Source: 34-65-8 sp046294735
Lineage (GTDB): Bacteria > Pseudomonadota > Alphaproteobacteria > Sphingomonadales > Sphingomonadaceae
DNA length: 64,000 nt
Assembly: GCA_046294735.1 (NCBI GenBank)
Contig: JBKBKB010000002.1
Span: 372,001-436,000 of the forward strand
Direction: 5' to 3'
The notes beneath the pieces are model-generated. The model was not told the DNA's origin and did not search any database. It saw only the letters and a list, made by a program, of their open reading frames with translations. Positions 43,901 to 52,435 of this stretch are shown here, one piece after another; positions within the stretch are counted from its first letter, which is position 1; each line of letters begins with the position of its first letter. Both the position numbers and the translations under genes were made by a program.

Positions 43901-45715
43901 GTCGCGGCGTTCGACCATCGACACATCTTCATCGACCCCGAACCCGACGCTGCTACCAGCTGGAAGGAGCGCAGCCGGATGTTCGCCCTGCCCCGCTCGA
44001 GCTGGGACGATTACGACAAGTCACTGATTTCCAGGGGCGGCGGAGTATGGCCGCGCAGCGCCAAGACGATCAAGCTGCCCAAGGCTGCCGCCGCGGCGAT
44101 CGGGCTGGAGCCGGGCGAATACGAACCGGATGCACTGATTTCCGCGATTCTCAAGGCACCGGTCGACCTGCTGTGGTTCGGCGGCATCGGCACTTACGTG
44201 AAGGCTGGCCACGAAAACAACGTCGCCGTCGGCGATCCAGCCAACGACGCACTGCGGGTCGATGCCACTGAGGTGCGGGCAAAGGTGATCGGCGAAGGTG
44301 CGAACCTCGGCGTGACGCAGGCGGGCCGGATTGCCTTCGCGCTGTCAGGCGGCCGGATCAACACCGACTTCATCGACAACTCGGCCGGGGTCGATTGCTC
44401 CGACAACGAGGTCAACATCAAGATTGCGCTGGCGGCTGCCAGACGCTCTGGAAAACTGTCGGAGAAAGCACGGATCGCCCTCCTGGCCGAAATGACCGAC
44501 GAAGTCGCCGCGATCGTGCTGGAGGATAACCGCCTGCAGGCACTGGCGCTGTCGATTGCCGAAACCGGTGGCCCGCGCGCTGTCGCGGCGCAGCTCCACC
44601 TGATCGAAACACTGGAAAGCGGCGGCCACCTTGACCGCCAGACCGAAGGCCTTGCCGACAGCCAGACGCTCGCTCGCCGGGCGGCGGACGGACATGGGCT
44701 GACCCGGCCGGAACTGGCGGTTCTGCTGTCCTCGGCCAAGCTGGTGCTGCAGGCCGCAATCGAAGACAGCCCGCTGGCCGATGATCCGGTGCTGACCGGG
44801 ACTCTGGTCGAGGCCTTCCCGGCTCCGATGCGCAGCAAGTTCAAGGCGCAGATTGCGGAGCACAGGCTGCGCCGCGAAATCATCGCCACCAAGCTCGCCA
44901 ACCGGATCATCAATCGCCTAGGTGTCATTCACCCGTTCGAACTGGCGGAAGAAGAAGGCGTGGGGCTGGGCGAGGTTGCGGCAGCCTTTATCACGGTGGA
45001 GCGGTTGTTCGGCCTGCCCGACCTGTGGCACGCGCTAGACACGGTCGCCATGCCCGAGGCTGCCCGCCTGATGCTGTTCGACCGGCTCGCGGCGGCCGTC
45101 GGCAACCTCATGTCCGATGTCCTGCGGACCGCCGCCGGACAGGTCAAGCCGGGCAAGATGGTGGCAGATCTGGGCAAGGGGGTAACAGCGCTGATTGACG
45201 GCACCGGCGAGCTTCTGTCCGCCGAATCGCGTGACCAGTCGGACAGGTTGCGGAAAAGTTTCGCCCATTCCGGGGCGCCGGACCGGCTCGCTGCCCGAGT
45301 CGCTCACCTCTATGATCTGGATGGCTCTGTCGGCCTGGCCCGGCTGGCCCAGGAGACCGGAATCAGCCCAGTCGCACTGACCCGCGGTTTTACCGGGGTC
45401 GGCACCGCGCTGGGACTTGACTGGGCCCAGTCGACTGCCGCGCTGATGAACCCGTCCGACGTGTGGGAACGGCTGCTGGTCGATGGTCTGGCCCGCGATT
45501 TCCAGCAGATGCGGCTCGATCTGCTGCGCCGCCTTGCCCGGCGCAAGGGAGCCGCTAAGGACATGGCTGGCACAGTCGGGAATTGGGTCGATGACCATGC
45601 CCAGGCCGTGCGGCAGTTCCGCGCCATGGTGAGCCGGGCACAGGCGCAAACCCCGGTTGCGCCTGCCATGCTCGCCCAGATAGCCAGCATGGCACGTAAC
45701 CTTCTCGCACGTTAG
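40961..45715 (+). CDS. gdhB: NAD-specific glutamate dehydrogenase, large (GDH-180) type
   Basis: Interconverts glutamate and 2-oxoglutarate plus ammonia with NAD; mainly catabolic. 1,584 residues, the length of the ~180-kDa class. A long regulatory N-terminal half (ACT-like and helical regions, from MTRIALVNHDMPFLVDSVASA) precedes the dehydrogenase core at about 720-1,250, with RVEGIHLRSGPVARGGLRW, the lysine block KNAVIVPTGAKGGFYPK, VAGCGDMSGDVFGNGML and IGEGANLGVTQAGRI. ATG 40961 (MASTKRASGRKAS) follows GGAGCAGGA by about 5 bases. Stand-alone gene. The symbol follows usual naming and is less certain than the function. Confidence 0.95.
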   Translation: MASTKRASGRKASTPTTSSGAVPVRRLASSDSVLQALAQQMREAVLPGDTPFAAEELGQAALFMADAAARRSSAEPVVQIASATEGRRMTRIALVNHDMPFLVDSVASAIAAQGLAIDRLVHPVVGAVRDTDGALQAIAADDSSVRESMIYIEADRVDARQRRDLDKALRQTLNDVHVAVRDWPKLRAAMRADAAGLGDREAAALLEWLEGGMLTQLGHLVRHRDGSHSNTLGICRRSARDLLADASYERAFAWFEDNAKGAGRDLLVIKANHISLVHRRVPLDLFIVPVRDGGKVAALSIHAGVWTSAALSAPPTHVPVLRAHVDTLMERFEFNPAGHAGKALVHALTALPHDLLIGFSSSDIARVATAMMSLVDRPRPRLALVEAPLARHLFAFVWLPRDLMSTQVRLQIQGLLEQGTGADLLDWSLQVEGSTLATLRFVLDLRTVGSSHNEAALDAELQTLLRGWSEAVEAELAQTMEQGRAAALAARLAPAFPTAYRAAYGAHEAALDIARLRHAQNAEADAAQPGSHRGARLFHMAGDSDGELRLKLYEHHGALPLSDAVPALENFGFRVLSENPTALAGGELGTIHDFLLGLPAGHSAGALLDRAGAIEAAIAAVLNQQAENDPFNRLVTGTALSAQETDWLRAFYRYLRQTGMGYTIYTVVDALDRAPAVTRGLIALLRARHDPAFPGKRAAAADEARSAIRAGLSKVAAINDDRLLRLYLALVEAILRTNAFAPAGQEALAFKIDSARMPGLPKPVPWREVWVYSRRVEGIHLRSGPVARGGLRWTDRRDDFRTEILGLMKAQRVKNAVIVPTGAKGGFYPKQLPDPALDREGWAAEGQASYEVFIRTLLSITDNIVDGKIVHPVDVEINDVEDPYFVVAADKGTAKFSDIANGIAEAHGFWLDDAFASGGSNGYDHKAMGITAKGAWVSVQRHFLEMGIDVQRDPVRVAGCGDMSGDVFGNGMLLSKSILLVAAFDHRHIFIDPEPDAATSWKERSRMFALPRSSWDDYDKSLISRGGGVWPRSAKTIKLPKAAAAAIGLEPGEYEPDALISAILKAPVDLLWFGGIGTYVKAGHENNVAVGDPANDALRVDATEVRAKVIGEGANLGVTQAGRIAFALSGGRINTDFIDNSAGVDCSDNEVNIKIALAAARRSGKLSEKARIALLAEMTDEVAAIVLEDNRLQALALSIAETGGPRAVAAQLHLIETLESGGHLDRQTEGLADSQTLARRAADGHGLTRPELAVLLSSAKLVLQAAIEDSPLADDPVLTGTLVEAFPAPMRSKFKAQIAEHRLRREIIATKLANRIINRLGVIHPFELAEEEGVGLGEVAAAFITVERLFGLPDLWHALDTVAMPEAARLMLFDRLAAAVGNLMSDVLRTAAGQVKPGKMVADLGKGVTALIDGTGELLSAESRDQSDRLRKSFAHSGAPDRLAARVAHLYDLDGSVGLARLAQETGISPVALTRGFTGVGTALGLDWAQSTAALMNPSDVWERLLVDGLARDFQQMRLDLLRRLARRKGAAKDMAGTVGNWVDDHAQAVRQFRAMVSRAQAQTPVAPAMLAQIASMARNLLAR

Positions 45716-45743
45716 GGTTCGTTTCGGTTCCACTTAAAGAGCG

Positions 45744-45824
45744 CGGCACCAGCCCGCACCCCCGCCCGGCCTCCCACAGGATAAACTGGATTGGGAGGCC
45801 GGGCGGGGGTGCGGGCTGGTGCCG
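45744..45824. repeat. 33-bp perfect inverted repeat (long hairpin)
   Basis: Left arm 45744-45776 and right arm 45792-45824 are perfect reverse complements over 33 bases, separated by a 15-base A/T-richer loop (45777-45791). The arms are very GC-rich (start CGGCACCAGCCC). A small extra stem TTCCAC/GTGGAA follows at 45826-45841. It lies between the glutamate dehydrogenase stop and the flavoprotein start. No T-run follows either arm, and the length far exceeds an ordinary terminator. It might still stop transcription, or be a REP-like or mobile palindromic element. Confidence 0.95.
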
Positions 45825-45891
45825 ATTCCACGCCAGTGGAAATCAACAGACTCCCTTGACCGATGGCCGATTTGCAGCGAACCGCTGGCCC

Positions 45892-47127
45892 ATGGACCGG
45901 GCAGACGTGATCATAGTGGGGACCGGGCATGGCGGCGCGCAGGCCGCCATCGCCCTGAGGCAGGCCGGATTCGAGGGTTCGATCCTGTTGCTCGGGCGTG
46001 ACAGCGAGCCCCCCTATGAGCGCCCCCCCCTGTCGAAGGAGTATCTCGCGGGGGACAAGCCATTCGAGCGGATCATGATCCGCCCGGTTCAGTTCTGGGC
46101 CGACAAAGCGATCACACTGCGGCTCAATACCGATGTCGTGGCAATCGATCCCGTTTCCCATGTGCTGTCGCTGGCTGACGGCGGCGCACTGGAATACGGC
46201 AAGCTGATCTGGGCCGCCGGAGGCGATCCGCGCCGCCTGCAATGCCCCGGGGCAGACCTGGCCGGGGTCCACGGGGTCCGCACCCGGGCGGATGTCGACG
46301 CGATGAGCGCTGAACTCGATGACGGCGCCAGCCGGATTGTGGTGGTCGGCGGGGGCTATATCGGGCTGGAAGCGGCAGCCGTGCTGCGCAAGTTCGGGCG
46401 CGAGGTCACCGTGGTGGAAATGCTCCCGCGCGTGCTCGCCCGCGTCGCCGGCCCGGAACTGAGCACCTTCTACGAGGCAGAGCATCGCGCCCATGGGGTC
46501 GACCTGCTGCTCGAGGCCGGAGTCGAGGCGCTGACCGAGACGGATGGCAAGGTCACCGGCGTCACCCTGTCGACTGGCGAGACCATTCCGGCCGACATGG
46601 TGGTGGTCGGTATCGGAATCATCCCCAGCGTCGGGCCCCTGATCGCAGCGGGCGCGAGCGGCTCCAACGGGGTCGATGTTGACGAATACTGCCGCACCAC
46701 GCTCGAAGATGTTTACGCCATCGGCGATTGCGCCGCCCACGCGAATGCCTTTGCAGATGGCGCGGTGATCCGGCTCGAATCGGTCCAGAACGCCAACGAC
46801 ATGGCAACCGTGGCCGCGAAGCACATCTGCGGCGAGGCGTTGCCCTATCGCGCTTTCCCGTGGTTCTGGTCGAACCAGTACGACCTGAAGCTACAGACCG
46901 CCGGGCTGTCGCTCGGCTATGACGAAACCGTGGTACGGGGCGATCCGGCCGCGCGTTCGTTTTCGGTGGTCTACCTCCAGGCAGGACGGGTGATCGCGCT
47001 CGATTGCGTCAACGCAACCAAGGACTATGTTCAGGGCCGCAAGCTGGTCGAAGCACGGGCCACGCCGGAGCGAGCGATGATTGCTGACACCGCCATTCCG
47101 CTCAAGGAGCTTTTGCCAGCCGCCTGA
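45892..47127 (+). CDS. FAD-dependent oxidoreductase, ferredoxin/putidaredoxin reductase type
   Basis: 411 residues. FAD-binding GTGHGGAQAAIALR at the N-terminus, PPYERPPLSKEYLAG (typical of rubredoxin/putidaredoxin reductases), NAD-binding VVVGGGYIGLEAAA near 160, and the second FAD motif EDVYAIGDCAAH. The C-terminal reductase domain has WFWSNQYDLKLQTAG, characteristic of the group. Likely feeds electrons from NAD(P)H to a [2Fe-2S] ferredoxin and so to a P450. The CYP153 gene lies 3.4 kb downstream; no ferredoxin gene is in the window. ATG 45892 is preferred over a TTG at 45856. Its end overlaps queG by 26 bases, convergently. Confidence 0.9.
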   Translation: MDRADVIIVGTGHGGAQAAIALRQAGFEGSILLLGRDSEPPYERPPLSKEYLAGDKPFERIMIRPVQFWADKAITLRLNTDVVAIDPVSHVLSLADGGALEYGKLIWAAGGDPRRLQCPGADLAGVHGVRTRADVDAMSAELDDGASRIVVVGGGYIGLEAAAVLRKFGREVTVVEMLPRVLARVAGPELSTFYEAEHRAHGVDLLLEAGVEALTETDGKVTGVTLSTGETIPADMVVVGIGIIPSVGPLIAAGASGSNGVDVDEYCRTTLEDVYAIGDCAAHANAFADGAVIRLESVQNANDMATVAAKHICGEALPYRAFPWFWSNQYDLKLQTAGLSLGYDETVVRGDPAARSFSVVYLQAGRVIALDCVNATKDYVQGRKLVEARATPERAMIADTAIPLKELLPAA

Positions 47128-48172
47128 GCGCCCAGTGCGCGGCATCGGCCACGGCCGGGTCGGGATCGGCGAGCAGCGCCTCTACCGCGCCCTTCAGACC
47201 TGCATCACCGCCGTTACCCGCTGCATAGAGGCAGTTGCGCACGAACCGGTCGCGCCCGATCCGCTTGATCGGTGAGCCGGAAAACAGGGTGCGGAACCCC
47301 GCATCGTCGAGTGAAAGGAAATCCGCCAGGTGCGGCGCCACCAGTTCGGCCCGGGGCAGGAAGGCCCGGTTGCGGGCGGCAGCATCGGCAAACTTGTTCC
47401 ATGGGCACACAGCCAGACAATCGTCGCAACCGTAGATCCGGTTGCCCAGCGCCTCGCGGAACTTCTCGGCCACCGGCCCCTTGTGCTCGATCGTCAGGTA
47501 GGAAATGCACCGCCGCGCATCGAGCACATAGGGCTGGGGGAATGCCTGGGTCGGGCAGGCAGTCTGGCACGCGGTGCACGATCCGCACCGGTCCGGGTGC
47601 TCGGCATCAGGTGGCAGGGCGAGCGTGGTGTAGATCGCGCCGAGGAACAGCCAGCTGCCGTGTGTCCGGCTGACCAGATTGGTGTGCTTCCCCTGCCAGC
47701 CCAGCCCGGCCACCTGCCCCAGGGGCTTCTCCATTACCGGGGCGGTATCGACGAAAACCTTGAGCTGCGTTACCGGCACCTGCTCGACCAGCCAACGGGC
47801 CAGTGCCTTCAGGGCTTTCTTGACCGTGTCGTGGTAGTCCCTGCCTTGGGCGTAGACCGAGATCCGGGCCCGGTCCGGCGCGCCTTCCAGCGCCAGCGGA
47901 TCGTGCGCAGGGGCATAGCTCATGCCGAGCGCGATCACGCTGCGCGCCTCGGGCCACATCGCCTGCGGGCCGCACCGGATCTCCGCCCGCTCCTCCATCC
48001 AGCCCATTGAGCCATGATGTCCCAGCTGAAGCCATTCGGCGAGGCGCGCGGCGCGCACCGGGTCATCCTCGGCCGGCGCAATGCCGCAGGCGGCAAAGCC
48101 GAGCCGGGTAGCCTCGGCTTTCAGCCGCGAAGCGAGAACATCACCTTCAGCCCCGTTAACCATGTTTGGCAT
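47102..48172 (-). CDS. queG: epoxyqueuosine reductase
   Basis: Reduces epoxyqueuosine to queuosine in tRNA, the last step of queuosine synthesis; cobalamin and [4Fe-4S] dependent. 356 residues. Two ferredoxin-type cluster motifs, CGSCTACQTACP and CDDCLAVCPW, with the GLGWQGKHTNLVSR block between the corrin-binding and ferredoxin domains. A C-terminal HEAT-like tail (LLADPDPAVADAAHWALRRL) follows. ATG 48172 or 48163 are both possible. The start region carries TTAACCAT. Other que genes are absent. Confidence 0.95.
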   Translation of the reverse strand: MPNMVNGAEGDVLASRLKAEATRLGFAACGIAPAEDDPVRAARLAEWLQLGHHGSMGWMEERAEIRCGPQAMWPEARSVIALGMSYAPAHDPLALEGAPDRARISVYAQGRDYHDTVKKALKALARWLVEQVPVTQLKVFVDTAPVMEKPLGQVAGLGWQGKHTNLVSRTHGSWLFLGAIYTTLALPPDAEHPDRCGSCTACQTACPTQAFPQPYVLDARRCISYLTIEHKGPVAEKFREALGNRIYGCDDCLAVCPWNKFADAAARNRAFLPRAELVAPHLADFLSLDDAGFRTLFSGSPIKRIGRDRFVRNCLYAAGNGGDAGLKGAVEALLADPDPAVADAAHWALRRLAKAP

Positions 48173-48207
48173 TGCCCTCGTTCATCGCTGAAGGTTAACC
48201 GCGCAGC

Positions 48208-49188
48208 ATGGATATGGCGACAGGCGTTCTCACCGCACCCCCGGCTCAGAGCCGCCCCCTGGCGATCGAGGCGCGCGGGCTGGTCAAGCGATTCGACGGC
48301 GTGGCCGCTGTCAACGGAGTCGACATCTCCATCCCCGAAGGCGCAATCTACGGCATTCTCGGCCCCAATGGGGCCGGCAAGACCACCACCCTTCGGATGC
48401 TGCTCGGCATCATTGATCCGGACGAAGGCACCCGCCGGATGCTGGGGCACGACAACCCGCAGGATATCGCCCGGCTGGTGGGCTACCTGCCGGAAGAACG
48501 CGGGCTCTACCCGGCGATGAAGGCTTACGAGGCCATTGCGTTCATGGGCGCACTGCGCGGGGTACCGCTGAAATTGGGGCGCGAACGGGGCCGCGAACTG
48601 CTTGAGGGGCACGGCATGGGCCATGCCGCAGACAAACAGATCCGCCAGCTCAGCAAGGGAATGGCACAGACTGTCCAGTTGCTTGGCACACTGGTCCATG
48701 AACCGAAACTGGTGGTATTCGATGAACCGTTCAGCGGGCTCGACGCGATCAATCAGGGCAAGCTGGAACGTCTGATCCGCAATCTGGCCGAACAGGGCAC
48801 AACGGTGATCTTCTCGACCCATGTGATCGCCCATGCCGAGCGGCTGTGCGAAGGGGTGGCGATCATTGCCGGCGGCAAAGTGCCGTTCGCCGGCAAGGTC
48901 GATGACGCCCGGGACCGGATCCCGGCGCAAGTGCGGCTGGAAACGCGGATGCGCGACGGGCGCTGGCTCGAGGCGCTGCCTGCCGACGTTCGCCGCGAAG
49001 GCGATTACTGGTCATTTTCGCTGCCGGAAAGCGGGATCGAGCCGCTGCTGCGCGCGATGATCGAAGGTGAGGCGGGCATCCTGTCGCTATCGATCGAGCG
49101 CGCCGGGCTGCACGATGCCTTCGTCCATATCGCCGGAGAGGCGGTTGCCCGCGAGATGGCCCGCACTGGCGAAGGGGATGCGGCATGA
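48208..49188 (+). CDS. ABC transporter ATP-binding protein (NatA type)
   Basis: 326-residue ATPase. Walker A GPNGAGKTTTLRML, Q-loop region GYLPEERGLYPAM, signature LSKGMAQTVQLLGTL, Walker B KLVVFDEPFSGLD, switch His in IFSTHV. A C-terminal DUF4162-like extension follows from about residue 235. This architecture is found with NatB-type permeases exporting sodium, drugs or lipids. The start at 48208 lies 35 bases from the divergent queG start. Its stop overlaps the permease start by 4 bases. Confidence 0.93.
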   Translation: MDMATGVLTAPPAQSRPLAIEARGLVKRFDGVAAVNGVDISIPEGAIYGILGPNGAGKTTTLRMLLGIIDPDEGTRRMLGHDNPQDIARLVGYLPEERGLYPAMKAYEAIAFMGALRGVPLKLGRERGRELLEGHGMGHAADKQIRQLSKGMAQTVQLLGTLVHEPKLVVFDEPFSGLDAINQGKLERLIRNLAEQGTTVIFSTHVIAHAERLCEGVAIIAGGKVPFAGKVDDARDRIPAQVRLETRMRDGRWLEALPADVRREGDYWSFSLPESGIEPLLRAMIEGEAGILSLSIERAGLHDAFVHIAGEAVAREMARTGEGDAA

Positions 49189-50432
49189 ATCCGGGAGCGA
49201 CCATGACGACAACCCGATCGCGCCTGTCGATCTGGCAGGCGGCCTTTGTCATTGCCCGGCGCGATTTCTTCGCCATCCTGCTGAGCCGGGCGTTTATCTT
49301 CTTCCTCCTCGGCCCGCTGTTCCCGGTCGTGGTCGGCGCGCTCGCGGGCGGAATCGGCAGCGAAGTCCAGCAGCAGGCCAGCAGCAGCGCAGTAGGTGTA
49401 GCCATGAGCGAGGCGGATACCGCCCGGATGATGGCTGCCAACGAGCGGCTCGCCAATGATCTGGGACCGGTCATGCCGCGCATGGTCGTGGTGCCTGAGG
49501 CCACGAATGATCCCGCGTTCGACGCGGGCAGGTTGCTGGAGGCACGCAAGGGTGACTATGCCGCCATAGTCACCGGAACGCCAACCGCGCCGCAACTGAC
49601 CGCAACGCAGGAACAGATCGACCGTCTGGGCGGCCGGATCGCCCTGGTCGCAGCCAGCGCCATCGGCGCAGCCCCGCAATCTTTCCCCCCGATAGACGCC
49701 CGGATCGTCGCCACCAGCGGAGCGAGCGAGAAGATCGACCGGGTCCGCACTGCTCAGGCCGGGCAGTTGCTGCTGTTCCTGCTGATCATGCTGCTGGCCG
49801 GAATGGTCCTGTCCAACCTGGTCGAGGAAAAGGGCAACAAGATCATCGAGATCCTCGCCGCCGCCATTCCGATGGACGCGGTGTTTCTGGGCAAGCTGTT
49901 CGCCATGCTGGCCGTCTCGTTTGTCGGTATCCTGGTGTGGGGCAGCGCCGGGGTCATCGCCTTTGCCACCGGGGCGCTTGACGTGGGGGCGTTGACCGAA
50001 CCGGCGGTCGGCTGGCCGCTGTTCCTGGTGCTGGGGGTGGTCTATTTCGCGATGGGTTACCTGCTGCTCGGCTCGTTGTTCCTGACCATCGGCGCGATGG
50101 CTGCAACTGTGCGCGAAGTGCAGACCCTGTCGATGCCGGTAACCATGCTGCAATTGCTGGTGTTCTTCTTCGCCAGTTTCGCGATCGCCCGGCCCGGTTC
50201 GTGGCAGGAACTGGCCGCCGCCGTATTTCCGCTCAGCTCCCCCTTCGCCATGCTGGCGCGAGCGGCGATGGAGGAAGCGCTGTGGCCGCACCTGCTGGCA
50301 CTGGCGTGGCAGGCCCTGTTCGTGGCCCTGCTGGTCAAAGGCGGCGCGGCTCTGTTCCGACGCCGGGTGATGCAGTCCGGCCCGCAAGGTGCCAAACGGC
50401 ACGGATTGTTCCGCCGCAAGGCCGCAACTTAG
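49185..50432 (+). CDS. ABC-2 type transporter permease (NatB type)
   Basis: 415 residues: one helix at about 30-50 (FAILLSRAFIFFLLGPLFPVVVGAL), a large extracytoplasmic loop to about residue 185, then five or six helices from 187 (GQLLLFLLIMLLAGMVLSNL onward), including the EEKGNKIIEILAAAIPMDAVFLGKL block typical of ABC2_membrane_3/NatB. Partner of the preceding ATPase (ATGA overlap). ATG 49203, after GGGAGCG, is an alternative start. Substrate unknown. Confidence 0.9.
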   Translation: MNPGATMTTTRSRLSIWQAAFVIARRDFFAILLSRAFIFFLLGPLFPVVVGALAGGIGSEVQQQASSSAVGVAMSEADTARMMAANERLANDLGPVMPRMVVVPEATNDPAFDAGRLLEARKGDYAAIVTGTPTAPQLTATQEQIDRLGGRIALVAASAIGAAPQSFPPIDARIVATSGASEKIDRVRTAQAGQLLLFLLIMLLAGMVLSNLVEEKGNKIIEILAAAIPMDAVFLGKLFAMLAVSFVGILVWGSAGVIAFATGALDVGALTEPAVGWPLFLVLGVVYFAMGYLLLGSLFLTIGAMAATVREVQTLSMPVTMLQLLVFFFASFAIARPGSWQELAAAVFPLSSPFAMLARAAMEEALWPHLLALAWQALFVALLVKGGAALFRRRVMQSGPQGAKRHGLFRRKAAT

Positions 50433-50531
50433 GTCTCATTAAGCAACTCGCTATTGACATTGCGGTAAGTAACGGGTGCAATCCTGATCGAGCGACTCTC
50501 CGGCAAAGGGGGGCGAGGCAGGAGAGAATGC

Positions 50532-51860
50532 ATGGCCACCATTGCCCCAGAAGCTGGCACCCCGGACAAGCCGCAGTGGCGCACGGAACCGTCCGCCTAT
50601 CAGGCGTTGAAGGATTTCCTTACGCAGAACCCGCAGGCCATGCCGCCGCACGAGCACCCCTATGATGTCAGCCGCAGCGACATCTATGTCGAAGACCGGT
50701 GGCAGCCGATCTTCGCCGAGATGCGTGCCAAGGGTCCGCTGCACTACGTTCCCAGCAGTCCCTATGGCGCCTACTGGAATGTGGTCAGCCACAAGGCTAT
50801 CCAGCACATCGAGGCCCTGCCCGAACTCTACTCGTCAAGCTGGGAGCATGGCGGGATCACCATCCTGGAGCGCGACGAGGGCGTCGAAGGCCGCGAGCTG
50901 CCAATGTTCATTGCCATGGACCGGCCCAAGCATACCGGTCAGCGCCGCACTGTCGCCCCCAAGTTCACGCCCGGCGAAATCACCAAGATGGAAGTCGAGG
51001 TGCGCCAGCGCACCGCCGAACTGCTCGACAGCCTGCCACGCGGCGAGGTGTTCGACTGGGTGGACAAAGTCTCGATCGAACTGACCACCGGAATGCTGGC
51101 GATCCTGTTCGGCTTCCCGTGGGAAGATCGCCGCCTGCTGACCTTCTGGAGCGACTGGGCCGGCGATACGGAGATCGCGCTGGTCCCCGAACTCGGCAAC
51201 GACCGGGAGATGGTGCTCCAGGAAATGGCCGCCTATTTCCAGCAACTGTGGATGCAGCGCAGCCAGGAAGAGCCGGGATCGGACCTGATCTCGATGATGA
51301 TCCATTCTCCCGCGATGAACCAGATGAGCCCGCGCGAATTCATGGGCAACCTGGTGCTGCTGATCGTGGGTGGCAACGACACCACCCGCAACACCATGAG
51401 CGGGATCATTCATGCCTTCGACAGCTTCCCGGACCAGCGCAAGCTGTTCGAACAGAATCCTGACCTCATCCCCAATGCGGTGCAGGAGTGCCTGCGCTTC
51501 CAGACCCCGCTCGCCCATATGCGGCGCACGGTGACCGAGGATCACGAGCTGTTCGGCGAGCAGCTGAAGACCGGTGACAAGCTGATCCTGTGGTATCTTT
51601 CGGCCAACCGCGACACCGAGGTGTTCGCCAACCCCGACAAGATCGACATCACCCGTGAGAACGCGCGGCGGCACCTGTCGTTCGGTTACGGCATCCACCG
51701 CTGCATCGGTGCGCGCCTCGCCGAATTGCAGCTGAAGATCCTGCTGGAAGAGATGCACAAGCGCCGAATGCGGGTTCACGTGGCCGGCGATGTCGAGCGG
51801 GTCCAGGCCAATTTCGTGCATGGTTTCCGCAAGCTCGAAGTCGAAATCACCAGCTTCTGA
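50532..51860 (+). CDS. cytochrome P450, CYP153-like alkane/fatty-acid omega-hydroxylase
   Basis: 442 residues. The I-helix LIVGGNDTTRNTMSG and the heme region LSFGYGIHRCIGARLAELQLKIL (thiolate at about C391), together with IYVEDRWQPIFAEMRAKGPLHYV, are hallmarks of the CYP153 group, which terminally hydroxylates medium-chain alkanes, alcohols and terpenes. It needs a ferredoxin and a ferredoxin reductase; a fitting reductase is encoded at 45892-47127, but no ferredoxin lies beside it. ATG 50532 follows GGAGAGA. A 99-base gap separates it from the ABC permease. Confidence 0.93.
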   Translation: MATIAPEAGTPDKPQWRTEPSAYQALKDFLTQNPQAMPPHEHPYDVSRSDIYVEDRWQPIFAEMRAKGPLHYVPSSPYGAYWNVVSHKAIQHIEALPELYSSSWEHGGITILERDEGVEGRELPMFIAMDRPKHTGQRRTVAPKFTPGEITKMEVEVRQRTAELLDSLPRGEVFDWVDKVSIELTTGMLAILFGFPWEDRRLLTFWSDWAGDTEIALVPELGNDREMVLQEMAAYFQQLWMQRSQEEPGSDLISMMIHSPAMNQMSPREFMGNLVLLIVGGNDTTRNTMSGIIHAFDSFPDQRKLFEQNPDLIPNAVQECLRFQTPLAHMRRTVTEDHELFGEQLKTGDKLILWYLSANRDTEVFANPDKIDITRENARRHLSFGYGIHRCIGARLAELQLKILLEEMHKRRMRVHVAGDVERVQANFVHGFRKLEVEITSF

Positions 51861-51931
51861 CCTGCACCGGGTGAAACTTTTGCCTCCCGTCCGGCGTATC
51901 TGATAAGGAACGCCGCAAGGGAGACGTGCTC

Positions 51932-52426
51932 ATGCCGACAGAACCACCTGCCCCAACCCGCCGCCGCGTGCTCGGCTGGATCAGCCTGGGCAGCGGCGCA
52001 CTGTTGCTGGCCGGATGCGGCCGGGCCGAGGCAAAGGACTTTCCGGTCAGGCTGAGCGATGCCGAATGGAAGCGCAAGCTGACCCGCGAGCAGTACTATA
52101 TCCTGCGGCAGGCGGGGACCGAGCGCAGCTTCAGTTCGCCACTCGACAAGGAAAAGCGCAAGGGAACGTTCCACTGTGCCGGGTGCGACAACGCGCTCTA
52201 TTCCTCCAGCGTCAAGTACGACAGCCGCACTGGGTGGCCGAGCTTCTGGCAGGCTCTGCCTGGCGCGGTCGGCACCTCGACCGACTACAAGATCGGCTAT
52301 CCCCGCACCGAAGTGCACTGTGCCGATTGCGGCGGACACCTGGGCCATATCTTCAACGACGGTCCGCGCCCGACCGGCAAACGGCACTGCATCAACGGGG
52401 CAGCGCTGCGGTTCCGGCCCTCTTAG
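51932..52426 (+). CDS. msrB: peptide-methionine (R)-S-oxide reductase, exported form
   Basis: Reduces methionine-R-sulfoxide in proteins. 164 residues: the N-terminus has both twin arginines (TRRRVLGWISLG) and a lipobox-like LLAGC at about 24-28, so it is exported and probably lipidated. Two zinc CxxC pairs (CAGC, CADC), GWPSFW, and the catalytic cysteine in KRHCINGAALRF are present. ATG 51932 follows AAGGGA by about 9 bases; a GTG at 51926 is possible. It may repair envelope proteins. Confidence 0.93.
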   Translation: MPTEPPAPTRRRVLGWISLGSGALLLAGCGRAEAKDFPVRLSDAEWKRKLTREQYYILRQAGTERSFSSPLDKEKRKGTFHCAGCDNALYSSSVKYDSRTGWPSFWQALPGAVGTSTDYKIGYPRTEVHCADCGGHLGHIFNDGPRPTGKRHCINGAALRFRPS

Positions 52427-52435
52427 AACGCAGGC

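Noticed and set aside
42329..43924. 531-codon minus-strand frame opposite glutamate dehydrogenase
   Set aside because: Shadow of the dehydrogenase core; no motifs.
48155..48205. TTAACCAT and GGTTAACC strings near the queG start considered as CtrA sites
   Set aside because: Only single half-sites; the full TTAA-N7-TTAA spacing is not met, and such strings recur at several other places.
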